Below, piece by piece: positions 52,079-61,293 of a stretch of 64,000 nucleotides of DNA (positions are counted from its first letter, which is position 1; every line of letters begins with the position of its first letter). The stretch comes from Pseudomonas sp. RIT409 (GTDB taxonomy: Bacteria; Pseudomonadota; Gammaproteobacteria; Pseudomonadales; Pseudomonadaceae). Where the stretch lies: contig NZ_QARE02000003.1 in the NCBI RefSeq assembly GCF_003052515.2, forward strand, positions 1 to 64,000. The letters are read 5' to 3'. The notes under the pieces are model-generated. The model did no database searches. It was not told the origin of the DNA and saw nothing but the letters and a program-made list of their open reading frames with translations. The position numbers were made by a program, and so were the translations under genes.

Positions 52079-52522
52079 ATGACTAAAACCTTTAGTGTAA
52101 TAACTGATACTGCGACGGTAGTGGTTTTTGACTTAGCAGCTATGAAGCATAGGCTTTCTGATACTCCTGATTGGTGGAGCATTCGGGAGGATGAGCTACA
52201 TGAAACAAATCAGGGGAATATTGCCTTTTTTAATGTCGGTCAAGATGGTAAATATGATATAGCCATCGTTCAAGACATTGCAGATGAAGATGGTGAAGTG
52301 TATATAGGATTCCCTTCGGGTAAAGTGTTTATTGGCGCAGGCGAAGACACGACCGGCGGGGATTTAGAACCTGATGGGTCAGAATCCATTCAGGGCGACA
52401 TCCTGGAGTTTACTCCAGGGAACTATAAGGTTAAGTACAAAAAAGACGGCGGCAAAGTGTTTTTGTCTTTTTTGACTTCGGAATCTAAAAACAATAATTT
52501 TTTTGATCCTATAAGGATATGA
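52079..52522 (+). CDS. Immunity protein of the Rhs toxin (DUF6386-like)
   Basis: 147 aa, AT-rich. FSVITDTATVVVFDLAAMKHRLSD and DWWSI at the start resemble DUF6386, found behind Rhs toxins. It starts 9 bp after the rhs stop, as expected for a cognate immunity gene that protects the producer and its kin. Confidence 0.75.
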   Translation: MTKTFSVITDTATVVVFDLAAMKHRLSDTPDWWSIREDELHETNQGNIAFFNVGQDGKYDIAIVQDIADEDGEVYIGFPSGKVFIGAGEDTTGGDLEPDGSESIQGDILEFTPGNYKVKYKKDGGKVFLSFLTSESKNNNFFDPIRI

Positions 52523-52659
52523 GTTTTCAATTAGGCACGAGATAGGGAGATTTTAGCTGCTGTAGGTCTCTCTGCACCCATCGTTCAGTTGGTATGGGGC
52601 TGATTTTGGATTAATTACCGATGGGGGGCCGCAAATAGCTTCGCCTTTGGTCTTCCCAG

Positions 52660-54792
52660 AAGCCCGCAACATCCGTTGAGCTACAACCCCGGCAGGCATC
52701 CGATGAGTTTCAATGAAATCGGCTACGAAGAATGTGCGGAACGCTCTCGTCGCATCACTGAATTCTACGGTGAGCACCTGCTGCGCACCGCATGCGGGCT
52801 CCCAGCAGCCGTCAGGATGCCATAGGCCAGCGCATTCGCTACGAGTATGAGAAGGGATCCGCCTCACCGCAATGGTCACCGAAAACAATGCCGCGTATCA
52901 GTTTGCCTATTACGCCTCTGATCGTCTGATCGAAGAAAAGCGCATCGACAACCTGACCCGCCGTTTCAGCTACAACCTAGGCGGATACCTGACGCGCGTC
53001 GATGAAATCGGCTACGGAGAACGGGCCGAACGACCGCAGCGCAGCACCGAGTTCGAACGTGACCCGATAGGCCGACTGCTGGCCAAACTCAACGACGATG
53101 CACGGCAGGACTACAGCTACGACGACGGCGACCGCCTGCTGTCCATCGAACGAACGCCGACCGCCAGTGGCAGAAAACTCGGCGTCAGCGAGGAAAAACT
53201 CGAATTCGCCTACGACCTACTGGGCCGCTTGGTCAAGGAGACCACACCCCAAGGCGCCTTGGACTACGAATACGATCCTCTGAGCAACCTGACCACGCTG
53301 ACCTTGCCGACAGGCCAACACCTCAACCACCTGTACTACGGCAGCGGCCACCTGCACCAGTTGAACCTTGATGGCCTGCTCATCAGCGACATCGAGCGCG
53401 ACGACCTGCACCGCGAAATCCTGCGCACCCAGGCAAACTCACCAGTTGCTTGGCTACGACGCCCTGGGTCGCAAGCGCTGGCAGTTCGCCTCGACTTTTC
53501 CCGCGGAAAAGCTCTCGCAGATCCACAACCCAGGCGATAACAGCCTGTTGGTCGACCACGCCTACAACCCGATCCACCGCCGCTACGAATACCACCCGGC
53601 CGGCGAACTGATCCGCACCCTCGACAAACTGCGCGGCGAGATCAAGTACGAATACGAAGCCAACGGCCAGCTCCACAGCCGCGACACCGGCCAACTCGTC
53701 GACATCGAAGAATTCCGCTACGACCCGGCGGCGAACCGGCTGAACTTCAACACGCGCCAGTTCGACCACGTCAAAGACAACCGCATCAAAAAATGGCGTG
53801 ATCAGGAATATGCCTACGATGCCTGGGGCAATCTCGTTGAGAAGCAGGTAGGGCCGAGCACGCTGCAGACGTTCAGCTACGACTGTGAAAACCGGTTGGT
53901 CAGGGCTGAGACGCTCACCAGCGGCAAGCTGCAAAGCACCGGCACTTACAGATACGACAGCCTCGGAAGACGAATCGGCAAAACCTCCGAAATCGAAGGC
54001 AAAACCGAGCATAAACATTTCCTCTGGCAAGGCCTGCGCCTGCTGCGCGAAGAAACGCCGTGGCAGAGCAGCCTCTTCGTCTACGAGCCGGGGAGCTATG
54101 CACCGCTGGCCCGGGTCGACCAGCAGGAGGGTGAGACAGCACAGAAGGTCTACTACTTCCACACTGACCAGATTGGCACGCCGCTGGAGATGACGGACGT
54201 TGATGGCAGTATTGTCTGGCAAGCGACGTACAAGGCCTGGGGTGAGATCGAAGCGCTGAGCGTCAACGAAGTGGAGCAGAACCTGAGGTTTCAGGGGCAG
54301 TACTTCGATGACGAGACGGGGCTGCACTACAATACGTTTCGGTATTACGATCCGGGGGTTGGGCGGTTTATCACGCAAGATCCGATTGGGTTAGATGGGG
54401 GGATGAACTTCTACAGGTATGTCCCTAATCCAACGGCATGGATTGATCAATGGGGCTGGGAGTGCCTGAGTACGGCACGAAGTAAATATTGGAAAGCCGA
54501 AGCAAAAGCTCCATCAAGAGCATACTCTCCCGCAAATATTGCACGCATGTCTGAAGGTAAGGCTCCTAAAATTACCGTAGAGGTAGTGAATCGTAGGGCT
54601 TTTGAGGTAAGTCAGAAAGACGTCTCTATGGAGCTTCATCGTAGTAATATACCTCAGCGTATTTGTGGGGCAGGTGTGCACGAGACGTCAAACTTGCTTT
54701 CACTTACCCCATGGGAGCATGAGGCCGTCGATTCATTCCGACATTTAGGCTCAAATTTAATCAAAATAGTTAAAGGGGTAGACGTTTGGTAG
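52660..54792 (+). pseudogene. Displaced Rhs tip 1: truncated and frameshifted Rhs core with HNH-like toxin
   Basis: No PAAR or start. 52660-52870 carries small out-of-order Rhs pieces and a one-base loss near 52852. From 52872 the sequence is nearly identical to the intact rhs from about 50055 on. Two single-base deletions near 53430 (A) and 53450 (T) shift the frame. The frame is then open to 54792 through RFITQDPIGLDG to a new tip with KYWKAEAKAPSRAYS, MELHRSNIPQR and LLSLTPWEHEAVDSFRH, an HNH-type nuclease pattern where an Arg stands at the position of a usual second His. Likely a recombination reserve rather than an expressed effector. Confidence 0.85.
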
Positions 54793-55256
54793 ATATAAAC
54801 TCTGAACTGGCGAAGCGCGTCATAAATTCTGATTGTTACGCGAGGTTGATTGATGAGCTTAAAGCCGAGTTGAATATTAAAGTTCTGGACAGCTATGAAA
54901 ATGTTTTTTCCGATATGGACGGTGCATCAATCACTCGCTCAGGCTTAACGCCCGAAGAGCTGGAAAGCTTGTTTGTTATGAATGCGAAAAGCTTGAAAGC
55001 TTTTTCGACTGTAAAGTATAAAAAGTTAAACTGCGTGCCGGATGAGCAAGATTATCCACCAGGAGAGGAGCCCGATGAATCGGATAAAGACAGTAAGGTA
55101 GTATCCCAAGGGTACGCTCGTGGCTTTTTATTAGGTAACGGCATTGAGTTTTTACTAGCTAAGAAAGGTAGCCAGTATTTAGAAGCTTATCTAAAGTCCT
55201 CTAGAATCCCCAAGGCCAGTGCGTATGCAAAAGAAATTATGGGTTTCATACGTTGA
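54786..55256 (+). CDS. Immunity candidate for displaced HNH-like tip
   Basis: 156 aa, AT-rich, acidic (DEQDYPPGEEPDESDKDS). It starts with TTG at 54786, overlapping the toxin stop by 7 bp, with AAAGGGG upstream. No family recognised. It is intact although the toxin's Rhs core is broken, which fits retention for protection. Confidence 0.65.
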   Translation: MVDINSELAKRVINSDCYARLIDELKAELNIKVLDSYENVFSDMDGASITRSGLTPEELESLFVMNAKSLKAFSTVKYKKLNCVPDEQDYPPGEEPDESDKDSKVVSQGYARGFLLGNGIEFLLAKKGSQYLEAYLKSSRIPKASAYAKEIMGFIR

Positions 55257-55397
55257 AAGTACAGGGCGCTCAACTCTGCATCGAACTATACAAACGATAT
55301 CGTTGAGTTTACGATGAACTTCTTTTGCTAAAAGGGGATTTTAATGTGTTGCGACCCAAATGCCCGTTGATTTTTGACAAGGCTATGTAAGAAACTG

Positions 55398-55432
55398 TTT
55401 ATCGAAGTCATCAATCGCAATAGTGGTGCGAC
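55398..55432 (+). pseudogene. Short Rhs core scrap
   Basis: About 35 bp resembling the rhs stretch near 49096-49130 (ATCGAAGTCATCAATCGCAA versus ACCGAAGTCATCAACCGCAA). It shows that another Rhs cassette once lay before the SUKH gene. Confidence 0.6.
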
Positions 55433-55457
55433 GTTGGTCTAGTTACTTAGACACTCC

Positions 55458-55925
55458 ATGGCCAAAGGTGCTTTAATCTTGGATGATAATATGATTTCAA
55501 AAAAAATTACCGACTACTGCAAACTTAATGGATGGTGGTACGACGACGTCAGCGTCGAGTATGAGGTGATGCTCAAGAAAAATGGCTTTGACATTTCAAG
55601 CGAATTTTGTCAGTTCTATCTTCATGCTGAAGATGGACCAACCTTTATTAGCAGGGGTAAAGAGATTTACCAGGTGTGTTGGTTTTTAAAAAATACAAAT
55701 TTTGATTTGGCTCTGAAAAGAACGCATGAGACCCTCGGCTTGCCCTTAGAGTTTTTTCCAATAGATGCTTTTGAAGGGGAATATGGTTTTTTCTACAATA
55801 GGTCGTCGGGAGAAGTTGTCGAGCTCTCACTGGGTGATTCTCTGAGCGATTTTAAAATCGGAAGGTTGAGGCCCCAATGGTCTAATTTTAATGAGTTTCT
55901 TGAAGACTTCTTCGAATTGGCTTGA
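55458..55925 (+). CDS. SUKH-family (SMI1/KNR4-like, SUKH-3) immunity protein
   Basis: 155 aa (or 144 from the ATG at 55491, which fits family length better; neither has a strong ribosome site). KLNGWWYDDVSVEYEVMLKKNGF, LEFFPIDAFEGEYGFFYNRSSGEVVELSLGD and the closing FNEFLEDFFEL match SUKH-3. SUKH proteins neutralise many nuclease toxins. No toxin precedes it, only an Rhs scrap, so it is an orphan immunity gene. Confidence 0.75.
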   Translation: MAKGALILDDNMISKKITDYCKLNGWWYDDVSVEYEVMLKKNGFDISSEFCQFYLHAEDGPTFISRGKEIYQVCWFLKNTNFDLALKRTHETLGLPLEFFPIDAFEGEYGFFYNRSSGEVVELSLGDSLSDFKIGRLRPQWSNFNEFLEDFFELA

Positions 55926-56054
55926 TGGAAATAATATTGGGAGGCTAATGCTACGGTCGGAGTGTGTTTGATTCGACTGAGATGGAAATTTATGATAAGT
56001 CTATGTCACCTGCATCTATTATGTTTCGACAGATTTTTTATCAGGTCGAATGTG

Positions 56055-56618
56055 ATGCTGGCAAACTGGTGGACGGAGAGATGGAGCAGCAGTACAACAC
56101 GTTTCGGTATTACGATACGGGGGTAAGGCGGTTTATAACGCAGAGTCCGACTGGGTGATTTGGTTGAAAAATGTATATCACTGTTCACGGAACCCGATTA
56201 TATGGTTTGATCCGCTAAGCTAGGAGCATGAGAGTGTCGGGGATATTACGTATATGGTCTGTTTGATGAAGGCCCTGATAAACCCCACTATGTTGGAATA
56301 ACAGATGATCTATCCAGGCGCCGCGTGGAGCATGCTCAAATCGGCAGGCTAAACCAGGAAGCCAGAATGACGCCGGTAGATACTGATGTAACATATCGTC
56401 AAGCTAGAGGGTATGAGCAGGCATCTATAGATCACTACGGTACGAACATTGGTATCCTAGGTGAAAAAATCTCTTCAGCTAATTGCGAAAATAAGATAAA
56501 TTCTTTCGATAGAAACAACACGACTCGACGGTCCTCTGGGCAGGCTAGTTTCGAAGAAGACCACGAGGTCAAATGCGCTTCAAATACTGAAGTTAGCGCA
56601 GGGGATTTGGATGACTGA
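56055..56618 (+). pseudogene. Displaced Rhs tip 2: decayed Rhs end with GIY-YIG-like nuclease
   Basis: The Rhs end is recognisable (YNTFRYYDTGVRRFITQSPTG then stop at 56156-56158; later a WFDPLS trace). A frameshift separates it from the toxin frame 56241-56618, which opens with GYYVYGLFDEGPDKPHYVG and ITDDLSRRRVEHA, the GIY-YIG nuclease pattern with its Arg. The toxin frame has only an internal GTG at 56325, so no full-length product is expected. Confidence 0.75.
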
Positions 56619-57072
56619 CGTGAAGATTTATGGTTGGGATTTTAGGGCTAAGACTGCTTTGCGCAGTATTAAGGTGGGCGATATATTTTGTTTTCCCGTT
56701 CAACATGGATATCGTTTCGGCAGAATCATGGCTCGCAATAAGTTAGGTCATGTAGCTGAAATTTTTGATAAGGTCTCTGATAGTCCGAATCCAGAGCAGC
56801 TGGATTTTAAGCGTGTAGGCCGTCCTGTAATTCTCGATTCCTACGGGTTATTTGATCGTAAAATGGAGGGAGACTGGAGGATAGTCGCCCATCAAGAGGG
56901 ATACAGCCCATCAGTTGATGAGCCTACATACTTCACATTGGGCGTAGGTGGCTCTTGCAAAAAGGTCAATATATTCGATAATCAGGAGCCCATTGCCGAA
57001 TCTGATGCTAAAAAACTGCCTGATTATTCACCATTGGGCGAGATAGATGTGATTGAGGAACTTGGACTTTAG
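56611..57072 (+). CDS. Imm26-family immunity protein
   Basis: 153 aa. IKVGDIFCFPVQHGYRFGRIMARN is typical of immunity protein 26, and LDSYGLFDRKMEGDWRIVAHQ also fits. The ATG overlaps the decayed GIY-YIG toxin frame by 8 bp, and the gene is intact. It probably protected against that toxin. Confidence 0.78.
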   Translation: MTDVKIYGWDFRAKTALRSIKVGDIFCFPVQHGYRFGRIMARNKLGHVAEIFDKVSDSPNPEQLDFKRVGRPVILDSYGLFDRKMEGDWRIVAHQEGYSPSVDEPTYFTLGVGGSCKKVNIFDNQEPIAESDAKKLPDYSPLGEIDVIEELGL

Positions 57073-57177
57073 CCTTCCAGTGGATGATAGCGGCACTTCA
57101 GTTATCCGCCGTGCTCGTTGATATCTGAGGATATTCAAGCGATATAACTTGCAACCCCAGCTATGACCTGTTGTGGA

Positions 57178-57826
57178 GGGCCGAGATCGCGATGAATTCT
57201 GCAACGAGGCCCGTCGCACGCAAGGCATCTCACAAGTTACTTAAGATATAAACCCATGAGGCGCGAGCATTGATAGTACGCACTCACGATTTAGGCAAAA
57301 AACTTTACCAGATCCACAGCCCAGGCGATAACAGTCTTTTGGTGGATCACGCCCAACAGCTCATGCGCCGCAGCTACGAATACGACCCCGCGTCGAACCG
57401 ACTGAACTTCAACACCCGCCAGTTCGACCACGTCAGAGACAACCGCATCAAGTGCTGGCGGGATCAGGAATCTGATTGAAAAGGGTGTGAGCTTGAGCAA
57501 GCTGCAAACCTTTAGCTGCGACTCTGAGAATCGGCTGGTCAGGGCGGAGACGCTAAGCTACGGCAAGTTGGAAAGTATCGGGACCTACCGCTACGACAGC
57601 CTCGGACGCAGAGTTGGCAACCCTGGGACACACCATTGCTGATGCTAAGCTTGGTGCCTCGAAGCTAGAAGCCGCCGATAAGTCAATCCGGGCAATGGAC
57701 TTACCTCTTGAGCAAGCTAGTGCGTCTATGAAGACAGAATTGAAAAAAAATTGGCGCCGAAATTTTCGGCAGTTGAACATGGAAGGTTTGTATGAACTGG
57801 GCTGGACTGCAACATCGAATTTATGA
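57178..57826 (+). pseudogene. Displaced Rhs tip 3: Rhs fragments with an unidentified toxin tail
   Basis: 57178-57240 matches the rhs stretch around 50580-50635, 57290-57470 the stretch at about 50690-50990, and 57490-57613 that at 51050-51165, with many losses and stops. From 57614 a new frame (ADAKLGASKLEAADKSIRAM ... NWRRNFRQLNMEGLYELGW) runs to 57826. It looks like the last 65 residues of a toxin, and it overlaps the DUF4303 gene by 35 bp. Confidence 0.75.
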
Positions 57827-58373
57827 AGCCACTAAATTAGCATTCAAGGGGCTAGGCGAAAAATATCCAAGTAAAGATTTTTATGCTTATGTTCTTTACA
57901 CCGATAGCGACGCGATGAGCATAAGCCCATCTGCCAATTCAATGGAGGATTTAAACTATAAAATAGGACAGGAATTGAAGGATGAAGAAAAAACTGAAGA
58001 AAATATCGCTTATTATCGATGGGCATCTGCGGAATGGGCTCATGAGGCGGGAGGGGGTGAGTTTTTTAAAGAAATAAACAGAGACTTGCGAGAAAGCGGT
58101 GACCGATCTGAGTTTGACACTTTCAAAATTAAGGTTTTGCAGGCCATGACTGGTGCCTTAGAGCAATTGGTCAAGGATCGTTTCTTTCATATATCAACCC
58201 AGGCTCGACAACAGCACCTCACTCACACCCATCGTAAAAAATGCTGGTCCAGCCCCAGCCTAAAAAGGCTATTTCCCATCAACGCTTGCAAGGAAGTAGG
58301 TAGCAATGCATACATCAAATCTCAATACCTCCACAGACACCGGGCCGCTCATCAAGGTCTTTGCCCACGGTAA
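57792..58373 (+). CDS. DUF4303 immunity-like protein with altered C-terminus
   Basis: 193 aa. MNWAGLQHRIYEATKLAFKGL, FYAYVLYTDSDAMSISPSANS and AYYRWASAEWAHEA match DUF4303, common behind polymorphic toxins. After LEQLVKDRFF (near residue 134) the sequence turns into a His/Gln/Arg-rich stretch unlike the family and more GC-rich, so the natural 3' end was probably replaced. It overlaps the next gene's start by 68 bp, which supports a displaced stop. GGAAGG lies before the ATG. Confidence 0.65.
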   Translation: MNWAGLQHRIYEATKLAFKGLGEKYPSKDFYAYVLYTDSDAMSISPSANSMEDLNYKIGQELKDEEKTEENIAYYRWASAEWAHEAGGGEFFKEINRDLRESGDRSEFDTFKIKVLQAMTGALEQLVKDRFFHISTQARQQHLTHTHRKKCWSSPSLKRLFPINACKEVGSNAYIKSQYLHRHRAAHQGLCPR

Positions 58374-59151
58374 GGGGCTTGTGGTTTTCACGCTTCTATT
58401 CAGCATTGTGATGCTGGCGCTCGCCGGCTTCGTGCTGTATCTGAGCACGATCTTGCCAACAAACGGGGTCGGCGGCAGTGGTGGCTCCAATCCCGTTTTG
58501 TTGATCTACGCGGCCAGCGGATTTCTGGTGGTTCTCGCCGCCGTGCTGTTTGGCATTCACCTTTGGCAGAAGAAGCTGCGCGGCACTCAGTATGAGGTGT
58601 ACGAGCAGGGTATTGCGGCGATCGACCGTGCCGGTCGGCACTACACCCCTTATGCCGAGATTGAGGATCTGTACCTGTTCGCGTCGGGGCAGACTGCGTT
58701 CACAGGCTTGATCACAAACCTGGCGTACCGGCGTACTGAACGCGACCCCTTTCATCGAGTGATCGCATCCCTTAAAAGCTTCCATGAATTTCAGCAGTTG
58801 GTGCGTGAGTTACACGTGCGTGCCCGTGTGCCGATTGTGCTCAGCGCCCTGGAGTCAGGTGAGGCGGTGACGTTCAGGTTCGTAGACACCGGGCAGGTTT
58901 GGGGCAAGCGCATGGGCGGGGACTTTTTGAACATCAAGACCCAGTCCATCACGATGACTCGGGAGTGGCTTGAGGTAGAGGGGCGCAAACTGCCGTTGTC
59001 GAGCCTGGCATCGGTGGATCTGAACACCTGGAGCGAAAAGGTCACGCTCGTGGACGAGCACGGGAAGCCCATGCTGTCGACAATCGCCACAGGGATCCTC
59101 AGCCATGACGTGTTCCTCGCGACACTGGAGGTATTACTTCACGCCAAGTAA
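58306..59151 (+). CDS. Membrane protein of unknown function (DUF6585-like)
   Basis: 281 aa with two N-terminal membrane helices (about 22-46 and 62-86) and a long cytosolic part (LRGTQYEVYEQGIAAIDRAGRHYTPYAEIEDLYLF ... GGDFLNIKTQSITMTREWLEVEGRKLPLSSLASVDL) with two PH-like repeats. It resembles DUF6585 as I recall it. AAGGAAG lies upstream. It is intact and GC-rich inside the Rhs scrap field, so it is older than the surrounding cassettes. Confidence 0.65.
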   Translation: MHTSNLNTSTDTGPLIKVFAHGKGLVVFTLLFSIVMLALAGFVLYLSTILPTNGVGGSGGSNPVLLIYAASGFLVVLAAVLFGIHLWQKKLRGTQYEVYEQGIAAIDRAGRHYTPYAEIEDLYLFASGQTAFTGLITNLAYRRTERDPFHRVIASLKSFHEFQQLVRELHVRARVPIVLSALESGEAVTFRFVDTGQVWGKRMGGDFLNIKTQSITMTREWLEVEGRKLPLSSLASVDLNTWSEKVTLVDEHGKPMLSTIATGILSHDVFLATLEVLLHAK

Positions 59152-59248
59152 CTCGACTTCGCGGAACCGACGCCCGATCTGGCGTGACCTTCTCGCCTTA
59201 ACGGCGCTCACCCGCAGCGGGGATTGACGCCCCTGGATTGCTCCCCTG

Positions 59249-59290
59249 GCCAAGGCAAGCTCATCGCTTGCTTTGGCTATCACCATGTTT
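59249..59290 (+). pseudogene. Last Rhs scrap, right edge of the Rhs array
   Basis: About 40 bp resembling rhs 50615-50655 (CAAGGCAAGCTCATCGCTTG versus CAAGGCAAACTCACCAGTTG, both followed by CTTTGGCTA). It marks the right border of the array. A 31-codon frame at 59285-59380 follows and is of doubtful meaning. Confidence 0.6.
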
Positions 59291-59383
59291 CAAACCGATC
59301 GCGAAATCCGAATGGCGAAGCTCGTTGCCGAGATCGAAAGGTCGAGCAGTGGCCTCAGCAGGTTTGAACAAACCTCCTGATCT

Positions 59384-60421
59384 TTATCGTCCCAACCACG
59401 TCTCATCCAGTTTGTAGGTCCTGGCCCCGTTCCGGCTGAACAGGGCGTTCTTTTCGTCTTCGCTGAAATGCGCCGTGATCCGCTTGAAGGCGTTCCAGAG
59501 CACGCCGTAGCTGACCATGCCCTTGTCGACGGGAAAATTGCTTTCGAACATGCAGCGTTCCACGCCGAAAATCTCGATGCAACGCAGCAGGTAAGGCCCC
59601 CATAACTCGGCAACGGTGCACGAATCGGGAGGGGAGGCGCGTTGATCGAGGTCGAAGCCGTTGACGCGCATGCCCAGGCCGCCGAGTTTGATCTGCACGT
59701 TCGGACATTCGGCGAGTGTGCGCAGCGATGCGTCCCAAGCCTGCATGACGTCGACCTGCTTCCCTCTGTAGGGGCCCGCGCCCAGTGGGCCGCCCGCGTG
59801 GTCGAGGATGATCTGCTGATCCGGGTGCTGTTGGGCCAGCTGGATGACCTCCGCGAGCTGAGTGTGATAGGCCCAGATATCCAGTGTCAGATTGCGCTCC
59901 GTCAGTCTCGAGACGCCTTGGCTGAATGACGGATCGAGCAGAATACCGCCGGGCGGCGGCATAGGGTTGGAGATCAGGGTCGGGTCGGCGTGCCAGGCCG
60001 TGGCGTTGCGTATGCCACACAGGCGCCCCTCGCTGACCTCGATCATCTCGTCAAGGACCGGTGCCACCGCATGCCCCAGCCGCAGGTTGGCGCCCCCCAC
60101 GATCCCTGCGCAAAGTTGAATCCCGCGCGGCGATCGTTTGGCAACCTCCGTAGCGAAACGCACCTCACCGACCGGCTGCAACGCTTCGGGGCGTTGCAGG
60201 TCGTACATCGACCTGCATTGCACGTACACGGTGGCGACCACCTGGTGGCCAGCTTCGACATCCTCCAGCAGTTCCTCGCCGAGGTAACGCTGACCTGGGC
60301 GGTCCCACAGGTGATGATGAGGGTCGACGATCACCCGCTGGGGGTCCAACGGGCGTTCTTTGACCGCCGCCAGCCAGTCAGGGCGCACCGGCGCATGGGG
60401 TGAAGCGGGCGTGTGGGTCAT
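59384..60421 (-). CDS. Amidohydrolase family (Amidohydro_2) hydrolase/lactonase
   Basis: 345-aa TIM-barrel metal hydrolase. VDPHHHLWDRPG near residue 27-38 holds the first metal histidines; LDIWAYHTQL, IILDHAGGP and FESNFPVDKG are the further family motifs. Relatives hydrolyse sugar lactones or decarboxylate cyclic acids. The ATG overlaps the ABC permease stop by 4 bases, so it acts on what the transporter brings in (inference). Confidence 0.87.
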   Translation of the reverse strand: MTHTPASPHAPVRPDWLAAVKERPLDPQRVIVDPHHHLWDRPGQRYLGEELLEDVEAGHQVVATVYVQCRSMYDLQRPEALQPVGEVRFATEVAKRSPRGIQLCAGIVGGANLRLGHAVAPVLDEMIEVSEGRLCGIRNATAWHADPTLISNPMPPPGGILLDPSFSQGVSRLTERNLTLDIWAYHTQLAEVIQLAQQHPDQQIILDHAGGPLGAGPYRGKQVDVMQAWDASLRTLAECPNVQIKLGGLGMRVNGFDLDQRASPPDSCTVAELWGPYLLRCIEIFGVERCMFESNFPVDKGMVSYGVLWNAFKRITAHFSEDEKNALFSRNGARTYKLDETWLGR

Positions 60422-61293
60422 GAATTCTGCATCCCCCAGCGACGAATGGTGAGCACTTCGATGCTGCGGAACACCACACCTTCGACGACCAGACCGATGA
60501 TGATCACCGTCAACAGCCCGGCGAAAACGTTGGGGGTTTCCAGCGCATTGCGGTTTTGGAAGATGTACCAGCCAAGCCCGCCGGAATTGCCCGACACCCC
60601 AAAAACCAGTTCCGCGGCGATCAGTGTTCGCCACGCAAAGGCCCAGCCTATTTTCAAACCGGCAAGGATCGAGGGCACAGCGGCGGGTATGAGAATCCTT
60701 AACACCAGTCGCACGCCAGTGAGGCCGTAGTTTCGCCCCGCCATCAGTTGGGTCTGGCTTACGGATCGGAAACCCGAGTAGGCATTGAGCGATACCGCCC
60801 AGAGCACCGAATGAACGATGACCAATATCAGGCTCTGCACCCCCAACCCGAACCAGAGCATCGCCAAGGGAAGGATGGCGATCGCGGGCAGTGGGTTGAA
60901 CATGGCCGTCAAGGTGGACAGGATGTCTGTGCCGATGCGCGTGGAGACTGCCAGCGTCGTCAACACCGCCGCAATCGCTACCGCCAGGCCGTAACTCATC
61001 AGCAGCACCTTCATGGAGCTCACCACCGCCATCTGCAGGACCCCATTCGCCAGATCACCCCAAAGTGCGGTGACGGTCGCGCTAAAGGTGGGGAACATCA
61101 AGTCGTTTCCCAGGTAGCGGGCGTAGGCTTCCCACAGCACTGCCAGGACGATCAGCACCAGCGTACGGCGCACGCCGGCATGACCCATCCAGCGCTCGAG
61201 AGGGCTGAGCTCCCGGGCGATATCCCCGATCTTCCCGACTGGGGAGGGGGTGTATTCGACATCAGGGCGAGGTTGCAGCGTTGGCTTATTCAT
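60418..61293 (-). CDS. ABC transporter permease (nitrate/sulfonate/taurine type)
   Basis: 291 aa, six membrane segments. The EAA loop is visible as AGRNYGLTGVRLVLRILIPAAVPSILAGLKIG, where BPD permeases contact the ATPase. The ATG at 61293 overlaps the ATPase gene by 8 bp; frame extension upstream is not used. Confidence 0.9.
   Translation of the reverse strand: MNKPTLQPRPDVEYTPSPVGKIGDIARELSPLERWMGHAGVRRTLVLIVLAVLWEAYARYLGNDLMFPTFSATVTALWGDLANGVLQMAVVSSMKVLLMSYGLAVAIAAVLTTLAVSTRIGTDILSTLTAMFNPLPAIAILPLAMLWFGLGVQSLILVIVHSVLWAVSLNAYSGFRSVSQTQLMAGRNYGLTGVRLVLRILIPAAVPSILAGLKIGWAFAWRTLIAAELVFGVSGNSGGLGWYIFQNRNALETPNVFAGLLTVIIIGLVVEGVVFRSIEVLTIRRWGMQNS

Noticed and set aside
52523..59290. CRISPR array or tandem repeat for the recurring similar blocks
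   Set aside because: The blocks are Rhs core fragments of varied length and order, with no regular spacer pattern.
59285..59380. 31-codon frame beginning MFQTDREIRMAKLV
   Set aside because: Too short, no ribosome site and no known match; kept only as a remark at the Rhs border.
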